The position numbers and the translations under genes were made by a program. The notes under the pieces were generated by a model. It made no database searches, was not told the origin of the DNA, and saw only the letters and a list, made by a program, of their open reading frames with translations. Of a stretch of DNA of 64,000 nucleotides, positions 23,983-37,600 are shown one piece after another. Source of the DNA: Cercis canadensis (taxonomy: Eukaryota > Streptophyta > Magnoliopsida > Fabales > Fabaceae); the NCBI GenBank assembly GCA_003255065.1, contig QAOA01008029.1:597061-661060 (forward strand), given 5' to 3'. Numbering within the stretch: the stretch's first letter is position 1; every line of letters begins with the position of its first letter.

Positions 23983-25285
23983 AGAAGGAATACCATGAAC
24001 CTACCAGTCTCCTCTTAGTTCCCAGCATTTCATGTGTATACTACCATACTCATTCATCTTCTTAAAGCACAAGAAAAGTGACTCTATCCACCTTGGGTAA
24101 TATAAACAGCACTCCAGAGGATGTGTGTGCATGCAAGATTTTTGCACAGCATATTTAAGTATTGTTTAATATCATACACAACGTATTTTTCATGCTTGTT
24201 ATTAGAGTCTGTGCGGTAAAGTGTTCAGTAAATGAGTTTGATTTGGAAGAAGTGATTAGAATTATCCTTTTTTTTTTAATAAAAAAAAGCTTATAGTTTA
24301 TTTTATTATTTCTTATTTATTCATTTTTTATTTTATTTCTATTTTTATTCAAAAAAATTTAAAAATGAATTTTCTTTTCTTTCAAATTGCAAGCCAATCT
24401 CTTGCCATTAAGACAAAAAAAACAAAAAACAAAAAATTACAAGCCAATTTTGACTAGATTTTCTTTCCAAGTTGAAAGCCCGTTGTGGCTATTTTTTTCT
24501 AAAATTTTTAAGCCTGTCTAACTTGCTTTTGGTTTTCCTATTGAATTAAATTGGACTTAAAATCTAGGCACCAATATTTAACCCAACCTTGTAAATATTT
24601 TAGTTTTCTTTTCTTTAACTCATATTTTCTTTCTACTTTATTTCTTAAAATCTTACAAATATGAATCAAGCATTTCTAATAATCCTTTTCTCTCAGTTCA
24701 TACAATAAAATGGCTTACGCCATTTTGTAGTTCATTCAACTCTCTATTTCTGATAGGAGAGACATTGACGCTTTTTGCGACTTAAATCTAATTTATTTTT
24801 CACAGCTGGAGGTTTCTTAAATATTTTTAGTATTTATGTAGTATGTCATACTATATAAAAATAACTAATAAATGAATGACATGTGTACAAATTAACTATT
24901 TTTAAGTTTGTTTAAAAAATTAAATAAATTATATTTTATATATAATAAAATATGAAAATTATATATGCTTGACACGTCAATGTAGTATGACATACTTACG
25001 TAGTATCATAGAATCCCCGCTAATTTATACATGTACTTAAACCCAAATAGTTATTCTGATTCACTCGAGCACAAGGATCCATGATCTATCAGAGCCGGGT
25101 CGTATTCGGATTCACTTACCCCCGTTAACCCGGATTCACTTTTCATTCTTCTTGCATTCTTTATATTGTTCGTTTGGGGAAACAATTAGCAGTGCGAGTT
25201 GACACCAGTCTCCAATCTCCATCTATCTTCTCGCTGCAATATCAGAAACACTGATTCAGATCTTCGACCACATCGTATTGAATCC
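23983..25285. other. Intergenic and promoter region of the coatomer gene
   Basis: AT-rich sequence with T and A tracts at 24268-24430. Two similar words, gtagtatgtcatactat (24838) and gtagtatgacatactta (24983), are about 145 bp apart. A weak TATA-like tctttatattg lies at 25155. No gene is recognised before the ATG at 25286. Confidence 0.45.
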
Positions 25286-28200
25286 ATGGCTACACCGGAC
25301 CACTTGTTCAATCTCCGAAACAACTTCTACTTGGGTGCCTATCAAGCCGCCATTAACAGCAGCGAGGTTCACAACCTCTCCCCAGACGACACCATCGAAA
25401 GAGACTGTCTCGTTCATCGCTGCTACATTGCCCTCGGTCAATTACAGGTCTCTCTTTCCCTATGAATCTGTTCAATGTTTTCAAATTTTTGATTTCATTG
25501 TAAAATTCCCAGTCTGATTTCAATTGGGTTTTGTTTCTTAGTTTGTAATCAGTGAGATCGATGCCTCAGCAGCGACGCCTCTCCAGGCAGTTAAATTGCT
25601 TGCTCTCTATTTCTCGAGCCCAGAAAACAAGGTTGCATTTTTAAGATCTGACAACTTTTTAGTTAAATTATATTCATTTTTGTATTGATCCGATTTTTTT
25701 CTGTTATGGTTTACTTCGCTGCGGGGATCTGAGTTCTTGTGAGGAATTAAGGCTTACATGTGTTTTGGGCTATTGAAATGTGCAGGAATCTGCGATCTCG
25801 AATCTGAAGGAGTGGTTGGCAGATCCTGCAATTGGAAACAACTCTATTTTGAGGCTGATTGCTGGGATCATATTCATGCATGAACAGGATTTTAATGAGG
25901 CTCTCAAACACACTAATGCTGGAGGGACCATGGAACTGTAATGTTCTTTATACTTCATGTTTACCTTTGTTCTTTTTCTTTATTTCCAACTATGATTGGA
26001 ATTCATGAGAATGTATATGTGGCCTGTTCTATGCTCATTGGCTTTGATGTAAGCAATACTTGAAACAAGATTTGGTGAACTTAATCTCTAATAGGGAAGA
26101 TACTGCTTCAGTTGCATATTTTAGCAGTAAATATTAATTTCTATCCTTCCTGTTAAATAAAATTTCTAATTTAGAAAATATGTAGTATGTGGTACACAAT
26201 AGAATAAAAACAATAACCTAGTTTGTTCATGTAAGCTTTATATGTTATGTAGAAAACTGTATAACTGTTGAGGAGCTTTTGAAAATTATGGAAATAGGTA
26301 TCATCCTTGAAGGCTACTGTCCTGTTATAAGTTTTAGAAAAATGTGAAGCAAGCTAGCTGAAATGATACATTGATATTGATATGAGCCAATACTTAAAAA
26401 CAAAAGTAGTGTTAATGCATTAAATAAAACAGGTTGTATGTGAGTGTTTCGAGACAGCTCTATGGCAAAATAAGCTAATATTTAGAATTCCCCTCCCTGC
26501 ACTGTGTGTCAGCAATAACCCGTTTGTTCTTTTTGTTTGGCTTTTGACAACTATGATTTGTACCTAACTTTGCTCTAGCAAGGGTGACAGATGATAATAA
26601 ATGGAGTTGTTCTAAAGTCATGGTTTTACAATTGTAGATGAATAAATAAAAGTAGTGATGAATACTATATTGGCTGCTCAGTATGGTGAGGAGATGCAAC
26701 TGTTATAGCCTTAAAAGAATCATTATTAAATAATTGTCCCTATTGTGAGCTCTTAGGTTCAAAGCCCCTCCACTGGCAGCGTGTTTTTTTCCCCTCTTGC
26801 TTTATGGCGCCCCAATCCTTGTTTCTTTCTCCTTCTCGTACATTCTACTAAATTCTTAACACTCAGATCATGTATACCACTTTGAACTCATGAAAGAGTT
26901 GCAGAGATCAGGCCTTTTCTAGTTGTTCAGTAAATTTCATTGTAGTTTCTCATTCTCTAGGTTCTTTTAGCTGTTGCTTCCCATCTTTTATGATTAAAAG
27001 CATTACAGTAGTACTTGTTCTTAAAAACATCTCTGAAAAAGCTTTGTGCTTCAGTTTACCCGCTTACTTCTTCCAACTGATGTATTTTTTACTCAGCCGA
27101 GTGTTTACAGATCTCATTAGGCATGATTGAGCTTTGACAGATCAATTAAGAATCTTTTATTTTCTAACATGAAAGTGAGGACCATATTGTAAGAGGAAAG
27201 CATTTTCTTTTGAATGATCATTTTGATGATATACTATACCTATTGCGCTGGTCTCCTTCTCTTGAAGTGAAACTTTATATACAGAAGTGGGATTTGTCTG
27301 TGCTGTCTTTTCTTTTGGCAGCGTTATTGTTTAGAATTTACTTCTGGGCTTCAGTCATGTGAAAGTTTTGCATGTACAGAAGGTTTCAACTTTTCAATAT
27401 GTAGATGCAAGAGGTTGCTTGAGCCTCAGCTCAGCTGGCCATATGACTAGCCATAGGGTTGGCAAGTTCAAAGGCTCTGGTTAAAGCCCATTGCTTGCAC
27501 ATCCATGAATTTCTTAATGAAGAAAGAAAATGAAACAAAGAAAGGATGTAGTTGTAAATGTTCAACTTTAATAAATTTTGGCCATTTTTTTTTTTTAATC
27601 TATGAATATATGGTCAACATCTTTATTGTCTACATGGAAGAGAAAACAATACTTTTAGTGCATCATGGAAGTTTGTCAGGCCTAACTGTGCATTATCTGC
27701 ATTTTCAGGCATGCCTTGAATGTCCAAATATTTATTAAGATGCATAGGTCCGATTATGCAGAGAGACAGCTCAGGGTCATGCAACAGATTGATGAGGATC
27801 ACACGCTAACCCAGCTTGCCGGCGCCTGGTTAAATTTGGCAGTGGTATATGAAATTTTGTCCGTTCCTGATAAAATGAGAAACTATTTGGTTTTGGGGGA
27901 AGAGAGCTGAGTAAAACTGACATTACTCCTTTTGGATCAGGGTGGCTCCAAGATCCAGGAAGCATATCTCATCTTCCAGGATTTATCAGAGAGGTATCAG
28001 TCAACGAGTTTGCTCTTGAATGGGAAGGCTGTTTGCTGCATGCACATGGGCAACTTTGATGAAGCTGAAACACTGTTGGTGGAAGCACTAAACAAGGTTT
28101 GCTTTAAATAATCAATATAGTAGCTCTTTGAAGCACTCTTAACTTATAGAAATGTTTTTATCATTTTATCACTTTTATAGATTTCACAAAGTAATAGATA

Positions 28201-30491
28201 TTGCATATTATTTGCTCATTAAGAAATTTTTATAGTTATCCATCTATGAATTCAAACTATTTCACACTCCCCTGTTTATGCTTCTCATTTTGATTACTGT
28301 CTATGAAAGTATGAATTTTAAATATTTCATCTATTATGATTGTAGCTTCCAATCTTAGCTGAATCCTTGCACCTCCCACTATTTTCTTTGTGGCTGTTCT
28401 CATTTCCAAACCTTTTAGCTATATATTTGGTAGGACATTTATTTTTTATTGTGGAGGTTGTGAAGAAATATTTGGTGATTTATACAGGATGCCAGGGATC
28501 CAGAAACTCTAGCCAATCTGGTTGTATGCTGCCTTCATCTTGGCAAACCATCTTCCAAATCTTTCAGGTGACCATCAGGACATTCTCTTAATTGGTTTTT
28601 TCTTTATCTATCTGAATTGATATACCTGCAATTGTCTTGGTCTCAACTCTCAACCAGCCTTTCAAATCTGAGAATAAGTGATGTCTGATAAACACTTGAT
28701 CAAGCTTGTTTTCCTGCTGTATTGCACTTGAGTTTATTAGATCTATGAGTCATTTCATTATATGACCAGCTACACCTTTTTTGTGACCTCCCTTTTTCTC
28801 TTACCCACCTCTTATTGCATGCCAGTGGAAACTACCCTAGCATGATATAGCATCATGTATGGGCAAGCCAATTGGTTATAATTGCTCCCTAAAAACCTTC
28901 TATTAAATTCTAAATCAAATGGAGCCACTGAAGAACATTTATAGTTTGAATCCGTCCTCTTAACTAGTTTCCTTATGTCATTGATTGAGGGGCAATTATA
29001 ACCCTCAAGTTTTATGTTAATTATTGGTTAATTAGGTCATTTATCTACAACAAAAGTGGTTAATTAGGCTAAGGCTTTTGACTAAAAGAGTTAGATCATC
29101 ACAGAATGATCAAGAGAACATGTCTAAAATCACTTTCAGGTCATCACCCTTTGAGTTTGGACTTGTATTATCTGGTTCCATTTCACAGAATAGTAGAGTG
29201 TAATAGTTAAATTTGGTTGCCTATAGCCAGTTATGATGGCCTTCTACATAGAGGCATTAAGAGTTCTTATATTTCTATTTCTAGTCACACTTTAATTTGC
29301 GCTATAAATAGATTGGATGATCTATTAATTGGTTGCACTCATGAAGTTTGATGTTCAACCATCTGTCTCTTTTTACTGGTTCTTTGACCTAAATACTACA
29401 TTTTTGACAACTTATTTACCTCATTATTGTAGTTTCAAAACAATTTACGGAAATATTATAGTTTTTTTTGTCTAAAAATAAATAAATGTCAATAGGTGGG
29501 ATCCACCAGACACGCCACATACCATGCGGCATGTCCCTTGACAACATGCCACATGGCATGTGGCGTGTTCGGTGGGCCCCACCACACAGAAAAGGATATG
29601 TGGCTTTGCAGGTGGGACACATCACATGGCATGCGGCGTGTTCGCTGGGCCCCACCTGCTGACATTTTTTTTTTTTAAATAGAAAGACTGTAATATTAAT
29701 GTAAATAGTTTTGAAACCACAAAAATGAGATAAATAAGTTGTCAAAATACAATATTCAGGTCAAAGAACCCTTTTTACTTGATCACTAGAGGAATGTGAA
29801 GCTTCCATATATCTATAGTTAAGTCTCTGAATATGCTTTTTTGATATATTCAATTTTCTTTCCTTCGCTGAATTAGCTTGTACCTTTGTTCTGGTTGCCT
29901 ATTCCTTGTATTTGTATCAATGTGAAGCCATGTTATACCACCTGATTTACACTGTGGCTAGCCACTGAGAAAATCTTTTCATCCAATTACAAACTTTTCA
30001 TATGTTGCTGTTTGATTGCATTATTAGTCTTATATGCATCTAAAGTTAGTAATTGCAAACAGAATTTAGCCTGTATCAAGAATTTTTCTATTTTTCATCT
30101 GTGTTTCCAGAAAATAAATTATATCGTAATAAATAACTCAAGACAGAAAACTAGCTCAGTTTTTGTTTGGATTAATACTGCATGTGGAATACTGAAGGGA
30201 CCATCTGGCTGAAAATTGAAATCTTTTCTCCTATGGCTTAGTTTGGCTTGATAGAAATGATTTCCAAGAAAAAAAAAAATTGGCCTAAGACCTAAAAATT
30301 CTTAGGCCAAAATATTTTTTGTGGAAACCATTCCTATCAAAACAAACGGAGCATATTAAGAATTTGGCATCAACGAGTGACCCTTACTGTTTTGCAGCCA
30401 ATTGAAACTTTCTCACCCAGACCATGTACTTGTTAAACGGGCATCAGCAGCAGAAGAAAGCTTTGATAGAGCGCTTCAAACATTTTCTTGA
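25286..30491 (+). CDS. Coatomer subunit epsilon (epsilon-COP)
   Basis: Seven exons (25286-25447, 25542-25631, 25786-25937, 27709-27844, 27941-28096, 28488-28567, 30398-30491) join in phase to 289 codons, the normal plant length. Epsilon-COP is a TPR-like helical subunit of the COPI coat that sits with alpha- and beta'-COP and helps retrograde Golgi-to-ER and intra-Golgi transport. Recognisable blocks are PDHLFNLRNNFYLGAYQAAI at the N-terminus, RSDYAERQLRVMQQIDEDHT in exon 4, LNGKAVCCMHMGNFDEAETL in exon 5, DPETLANLVVCCLHLGK in exon 6 and LSHPDHVLVKRASAAEESFD in exon 7. All introns are GT..AG. Introns 3 (1.77 kb) and 6 (1.83 kb) are large, and a 393-bp transposon sits in intron 6. The gene looks intact. 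Confidence 0.96.
29378..29770. mobile_element. MULE-like foldback element, family 1, in coatomer intron 6
   Basis: The ends ggttctttgacct.aata are inverted copies of each other, and the same 9 bases, ctttttact, flank both sides (29369-29377 and 29771-29779). Nine-base duplications and long inverted repeats are typical of Mutator-like elements. The arms are about 85-90 bp. The core (29500-29660) is GC-rich with repeated ccacatggcatgtggc-type palindromes. No coding capacity is visible. Relatives lie at 41557-41977 and 62863-63427. Confidence 0.85.
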
Positions 30492-31856
30492 TGAGTTGAT
30501 GATTCAGTTTCTTTCATTGGAAGAGTTAAATGACATTGAGGTCATTCCATACAATTCCTCTCTCACCTAATGTAACTATTGGTTTTGTTGCACAAGTTAG
30601 ATAAATACATTCAGTTGTTTAAGCTGTTATAGAATTCAAATTTTATGACGATGGTTTATTTACCTTGGGTCTTGATGTAAAAGCCACAGCTTATATTAGT
30701 TTTCAAGCAATCTCATTTACTCTGGATTTTTATTTTATATGATTAGTAAGAAATATTACTATGACATGTGGCACTTTGGCAAGATAGTGAACTCGTCAAA
30801 CTAGGAACTTCCGTGGCTCTTTTACCAGATTAGTGTTATTTTGAAAACATTTTCTCAAAATAGGGTGGTTTTGAAAGAACTGTATTTTTTGATTAAAAAA
30901 TTATTTTAGTCCTCGAAAGATGTAATAAAAATCACTTAAGGCCTTAAAAAAAATTAATTTAATAAACTTTTAGAATTTTCAATGATTCAAATGATACAAA
31001 AAAAAAATGTGAAGGATTTAATTAATTTTTGTTGTATTTTTAAGGNAAATCACTTAAGGTCTTAAAAAAAATTAATTTAATAAACTTTTAGAATTTTCAA
31101 TGATTCAAATGATACAAAAAAAATGTGAAGGATTTAATTAATTTTTGTTGTATTTTTAAGGATTAAGATGACATTTTATTCTTTTTCCCCTTCTACAGAT
31201 GGTGTTGATTCTGCTACATAGTGTGACGGCAGCAAATTATAGATCCATAGCAACAGTAGTGGTCTGTGCTTCATTGATGGGGAGGAAATCAAATGAGTTT
31301 GAGATTCATTTCATAAAGGAGTTGGCCTCCATATCAGACAGGAAAATAAAATGAGGAATATAGATGATATTACTCATTTTGTGTCTAAATGCAAACTAAA
31401 AATTTGGCAGCACATTAGTAAGATATGATAAAACTATAAACTGTGTATACAATCTTCCATTGAGACGGTGGAATATTATGGCAAAAAGGAGCTAAATGTT
31501 AGGACTAAAACAAATGCTCACCAAGAAGAAAAAGTAATGATGGTGGTTCTTTTTGATGGAATTGATTCAACATCTTCTAATCGAACAAGCCTATCAAGTG
31601 ACTGAAAATCTCTATGCATGCAGATTCTTCAATACATGGAAAAGTAAACATATTACTAAAAGTTTTGAAAGAATTGATCCCATCTAACAAACTTGGAGCA
31701 AATATGGATGATGGATTAATCATGAGAATAACTTTGATTGAGGAAAGCATATCCCATTCGGCTGAACATATAAATTGCATATGGATTTCACTACAAAAGT
31801 TTAAATTCAAAACCTAGTGAGTAAAGTGGGCCTTGACGAGAACAAAATAAGTTCTG
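30492..31856. other. Intergenic after the coatomer gene
   Basis: No supported gene. The blocks 30929-31045 and 31047-31161 are near-identical and meet at a single N (31046), another probable assembly artefact. Short frames at 31577-31817 show no domain. Confidence 0.5.
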
Positions 31857-32231
31857 ATGTTACTAGTTATTATTTGCATTTACTAATGCCCAATAATTAG
31901 TTTTAAATTCATTTTTTTAATATTTTGGGCCTTTATGTCTATGGGCCAAACTGGGTATTAGGGTTTTATTAACTTTCTTAGAGGATCCATCATAGTTTGT
32001 AGCCTCCTAGCCGAATTGCTTATATAAGGAATTCGTGTATGCCTTGGCAAAACAGTTTTTGAGATTAATATTATTCAGTTTCTAAATTATTGAGTTTCTC
32101 TGGATTGAGAGCTTTCCTGTTGTTCTTGGGCAAAGAACTTGAACTTGAACTTACCAAGGATCCTTCCTTGTTAAGGGTTCACCCTATTGCGATAATCAAG
32201 GTCATCCCACAGTTTGGTATCTAAACATTCC
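31857..32231 (+). mobile_element. Probable LTR with primer-binding site (remnant)
   Basis: A stretch starting atgttactag contains a TATA-like cttatataagg (about 32021) and ends gtcatcccacag. It is followed by tttggtatctaaacattc (32213-32230), which resembles the tRNA-iMet primer site TGGTATCAGAGC with changes. The following 300 bases show no clear gag. No second LTR is found in the window, so this would be a truncated element. Confidence 0.35.
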
Positions 32232-33083
32232 GTTTCGATCCTTCGGGTACGCGAACGCATCAAGAATGGCTCCGAGTTTATGAAGTCTTGAACATAGATC
32301 CAAGCCTAGATCAAACTAGAATATACCGTTTATTTGAAAATGGAAATAGTTGGTAGATTATAGATGGTGGATGTCCTCCATACCATGAAGCATAGCTTTT
32401 TGATCAAGGATTACTTCGAAAAATCTCTTTTCAAGGATTTGAAGTTGATAAGTTATTTATTTTCTTTCCTCAAATTATTAAAGATGCATTGAAATGAGAG
32501 AGATAATACTATTATTGATAGAAGTTCATTATGATAATCTTTAGTACTCCTCTACTAGAATGGGAGACAAAATCTAGTTCATTCCAATTATAAGATTGTA
32601 AGGACATGCCGGACCTAGAAGCCTCTTTTGTTGAAGGGAAATAAAATATCTTAGTGGAAAGACCATTGCACTATTAAAAACTAGTGAATTAGTAAATTAG
32701 TATTTTGCTCTACTGCTAAAGCAGTTGAAGACTTTTTAAACAATTGAAAGAATTATTTTTTAAAGAAAAATGAGAAGAGAATTTTGGATTAATCAAGAAA
32801 AGGCCAAGATGTGCTAACTTGACACTAGAGGTGATCAAAGAGTGCCACAAAGCCTTGGATGACTTCTTTGGAGCACTATTGGAAAGACACCTAGCATGGA
32901 CAATGAGACACATGGTAGCATGGACGATGAGATGCATGGATTACAGCATGAATGGGATGACCACTTGTTTGATGAAGATGCATAGGACAACATTATGAAT
33001 AAGATAGAAGGATGAATAATCACAATCATATGCCATCTTTGAACGAGTCTTATTAAAGTCTGGCGAGTCTATAATAAAAACTT

Positions 33084-33869
33084 GGATTAATTACATTTTT
33101 AGTCCTCATATTTCAACGATTTTTATGAGTCAATCCCCCTATTTTAAAACTCAACGATTTGGTTCATGTATTTTAGTAAGTTTAGCAGTTTTAGTCCTCC
33201 TATTAATCAATCCAATAGTCAATTTAACAGCATTTTAATGTGGTATAGATAAATTAGATTATTTTTTTTTGTTATCATGTTGATGTGACACAGATAAATT
33301 AGTTTTTTATTGTTAAATTATTATTTAAACATAATTAATTCATAATTAACATTAACAGAAACAAATGAGTTTTTTTTGTTTTCAAATTAAGTCATAATTA
33401 AAAAAAAAATCATATTTTTTTAAATTAAGTCTATAAGAGATTCTATCAAAATTTTCACAAAGTTCAAGCAGTCAAAAGAATTTCAAGTTGGATAATATTA
33501 TCTAAAATTTTGGTAGAATCTCTTATGGACTTAATCTAAAAATTTATTACATGTTTTACTTTATCTGAAAATTTATTTATCTACTTGAATTTTGTGAAAA
33601 AAAAATCTTAAATTGTTATATAACAATAAAAAAATTAATTTTCCTATATCATATCAACATGATAACAATAAAAAAAAAATAAAAAAATAAAAAAAAACTC
33701 ATTTCTCTGTGTCATGTCAACATGCCGTTAAGTTGACCGTTGGGTTAACTAATATGAGGACGAAAACAACCAAACTCACTAAAATACATGGACCAAATCG
33801 TTGAATTTTAAAATAGGAGACTAACTCTAGAAATCGTAAAAATATGAAGACTAAAATTGTAATTAAGCC
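33084..33869. mobile_element. MULE-like foldback element, family 3
   Basis: 786 bp, flanked on both sides by the same 9 bases, taaaaactt (33075-33083 and 33870-33878). The terminal inverted repeats are about 170 bp: ggattaattacatttttagt at the left and the inverted reading ggcttaattacaattttagt at the right, continuing through aacgatttgg.ccatgtatttt on both. A second inner inverted repeat (about 33420-33450 against 33515-33545) makes the whole element nearly palindromic. No transposase is present. A partial relative ends at 9388. Confidence 0.88.
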
Positions 33870-34662
33870 TAAAAACTTTTGTAATATAGTGTAATCATAT
33901 GAAGTCTAAAGATCCATGTGAAGGGTTTGAGAGTTCATGTGAAGCTCTTAGTCTTTTATTTCATTATGTTATGTGTTAAGTCCAAAGTTTGAAGTCTTCT
34001 CTTTTGCCTATGAAAAGGGAATGGACTGCAGCTTGTACGATAGTGAGTGCAAATCTTCTAAAAAAGTCAAGTCTGTTGTATGAAACTATGTTCTAAAAAC
34101 TTCCTTTAATCCCAAGGGAGTAGAGTCAGTAAACTAATAAAAGAAATATTTCTCTGTACCTATTGAGAAAAACTAGTGATCAAGAGACCATGAGAAAAAG
34201 TAGTAGTATGAAGCGGATTGCGAGTAGATTGCCAGTAGAGGTAAGAGAGAACATTTTGCAAGCTTAATGTGACTAGTATGCCAAAATTCCACCAAATTAA
34301 ATAAGCCATCTATAATAGCTGGTTTGGCATTCAATCTTATGTAGTGATTTTATGCGTTCCAACGTGAATAAGTGAAGCTCCATATGCCCTATAATAATGA
34401 CTAATAAGCAAAAGGGATGGAGTCAACTGATTGAGTAAAAGCTATACCAGACCCCGGATATGATATTATTGAATTATTATCTGTTCAATACATATAACGA
34501 ATGAACTACTACTCCCTAAAACCAAACTACAAATAGCCACTACATATTGAAAGTAGAACAAAAATCTTCAGACTTCCTTCTAAGAGGACAATAGAAGGGC
34601 AGCTGACATTGATCCTGCTAGGCTCTTCTTGTAGTCTTCTGCTATGCTAAGTTCTAAGAAGT

Positions 34663-37600
34663 TCAAAATATTGCAGATGAAGTTCCATAACCGTCACGAT
34701 GAGATTTCTGCCATCTCCATGCCATCTTTAAACTCTCTTTAAGATCAGTATGTTGTGCAGTCCAGTTCAGTTCAAGCCTGATCTTTGTTGGGTCACTGTA
34801 CACTTCGGCATAATCACCAGGGCGTCGAGGGAGAAATTCTACTTTAATGTTCACCCCTGTAGCCTTCTTACAAGCATCCACAAACTCTTTCACTGAACTA
34901 CCTGAGAAAGAGAACCCCATGACAACATTGAGACAAGTATGAAATATTCTAAGCTTACACCAAGAACATCAAGGCATTATTCTTCTTCCCATTCGGTGTG
35001 TTTAACCTACCTTTTCCAGTGCCAACATTGTAGATCCCAACTTTGCCAGATTGTGCCTTTTCAAGAGCTTTGACGTGAGCATCAACCAGGTCAGTTACAT
35101 CAATATAGTCTCGTACACAAGTCCCATCAGACGTCTTATAGTCTGTTCCTCTAACCTGCAAGGTGCCAACAGTAACATATGCAATGAGAACACTTCTGAG
35201 TACTACATTTCTAGTTTCCAAGTAAGTTGCAAATGTCAAGCAAGGACACCGAGGAGTGATATAATTTATTCCTGCAAGGCTGCCATACAGAATACTTCTA
35301 CATAGAAAATCAAATAACTAAAGATGCTTCAAAAATATGGTAAGAAACTGGTGGACACTATGCTAACCCTACCTAGTTGAGAGACCCACTCAATGATTTT
35401 GGTGTTACTGCAAAGATCTCGAAAAATTGAGTTACCCTTGAATGTGCCCGAATACACAATTTCTTATAAAATGTAAGAACAACACAATATAGGAAAACGT
35501 GCCAAGAAGCAGCTGCTTTCAAGTATGCTTTTCAACATGTTTTCCTATATAGTGCCGTTTATGAATTTTAGAAAGAACTAACTGTTTTGGCACATTACAT
35601 GTGATTAAGTTTTTCAAGATCTTGGCAATGACACCAAAATCACACTATAAATCCCCATTGGGACCCACCCAAAGAGTATCGAACTTCTTGACTTTCGTAA
35701 TGAATTCGTCTTTTAGTCAAAAAGAACAATAAAACATTATCTGCATACCTTTAAACCAGGAATAATACCACGAGCTGCATCAAAGCAAGCACCTGAAATT
35801 CGACCATGTTCTCGCAGTTCAGGTCTTGGAGCCTCACCTAATCTGCCCTCAGGATCTGATCCAATCACATTGAAGTATCTGGATATTTGCCCAAAGAAAA
35901 ATTATCAATAATTAAATGATTACCAACATAACTAATCTTGATTCATTAAAAGGACATCAAGTACCACCAATTGGCTATCTTCATACATAGTCCAATCTCA
36001 AACCAGTGTACTTATAGTACAAACAACATGAAGGGGGTATTTTAATAGTATGTTATGACCATGAAAACCAGAAATAATGCTGCTAATTAACACTTTTCAT
36101 ATGAAGGATTATATCAGTGACCCCTAAAATTCCTCTCAACCCACATTATTAAAAGAAAGAAAAACCTAAGGAAGAAAAAAAAAAAAAATACAAAGAAAGC
36201 AAGAGAATATGGAGTATAAAATAGAGCAGCAGAAAAAGTAGAATACTGCATCAATAAAATAGGTCCATAACATCTAATTCCCAATGCAAATGACAAAAGA
36301 AAATATTCACAAATGATAATGTGTGACTTGAACCATGTGACACAACTCTTGCAAGGTTTCCATATATTATGATATATTAGACTCACCAACTTCAGTAACA
36401 AGGGTATTAAATAACATCAAATTTTAAAATGGGGTAAAACGTAAATTTACAGCACAAACCTTAGAATCATTACTGCCATATCTGAATTTTTAGAAAAATC
36501 AAGGATGATATCCTCTGCCATCTTCTTGGCTTTTCCATATGGATTAATCGGGGCCTGAAATACAAAAAACATCAAGGTTAGCACTACATTGTCATAAGCA
36601 TTAAATCCATTTCACCACCCCATAAAGAAAAAGTAATATAAGAATCACTATTATATTTCTCACCTGTGGTGTTTCTTCTGTTATGGGCATCTTTTCAGGT
36701 TCCCCGTAGGTTGCACATGTACTAGAATATATCAGTGTCTTCACACCATATTTAGCTATAGACTCTAATACCAACAAGGTATTTGATGTAATATTGTGAT
36801 AATACCTGAAAAATATGTTCGTTAAAAATAAGTAAAATAAATCAAGTAAAATTGAAGGCAAGTATATGAACTTGTACACTGAAAACTGAAACCTCATGGA
36901 AATATCTCATAGTAGAAAATAGGTGAATCTAATATTTGATGGTAAAATGTGAAAAGCCCTGCTGGTCGGTCATTCAGATGTAGTTAAGAAGGTATGCCAT
37001 TGTGGTACATGGTACAGTTACAGGGTATGCCATTGTGTATGGAACCCAATACAACGGATAGGGTTAGTTGGAATGTTACTTAAAGTTGCAGTATGCTAAG
37101 CAGCATCCAACAAAATGACTCAGATTTGTATATAAAAACAATAGATACCAATACACATTAATCGTCAATAGTGTAATAGGTCTAAGGTTTATGGTTTCTT
37201 AGGTTATTAAAAATACAATGGATTCAGGAAAGTTACAAGAGATATGGGTGTTTTAAGTTTTCATGTACTGGAACATGTAGGCTGTGATGCAAGATAAGGG
37301 TGTTTTCTGATATTGTATTGGGTATTAAATATTAATGTTACTGAAGTTTAGAAGTGCGGAGGTTATGGATAAGAACTACAAAGATTAATACAACACAGAT
37401 GTTAATATAGTATCATTAAATACAAAAGTACTTACTTAAGAGGATCAAGTGTGCTTTCCCCCACATACGCAACAGCAGCAAAGTGCATTACAGCATCAAA
37501 TTTATTCTCTGAAAATATTTTATTAACCTGATAAACCAGTCAAGTATACAATTTGCATCCATATTAAACTGTTTCAATTAAATCTAGAATTCTATACTGA

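Noticed and set aside
27505..27738. 77-codon frame in coatomer intron 3
   Set aside because: It only overlaps the start of exon 4 in another phase. The phase set by the splice sites gives the known epsilon-COP sequence.
31577..31817. Overlapping frames on both strands after the coatomer gene
   Set aside because: No conserved domain, no splice or promoter context, and both strands open by chance.
36114..36401. Minus-strand 95-codon frame in a MUR4 intron
   Set aside because: It lies in intron 7 with poly-F from a T tract. It does not fit the splice-joined protein.
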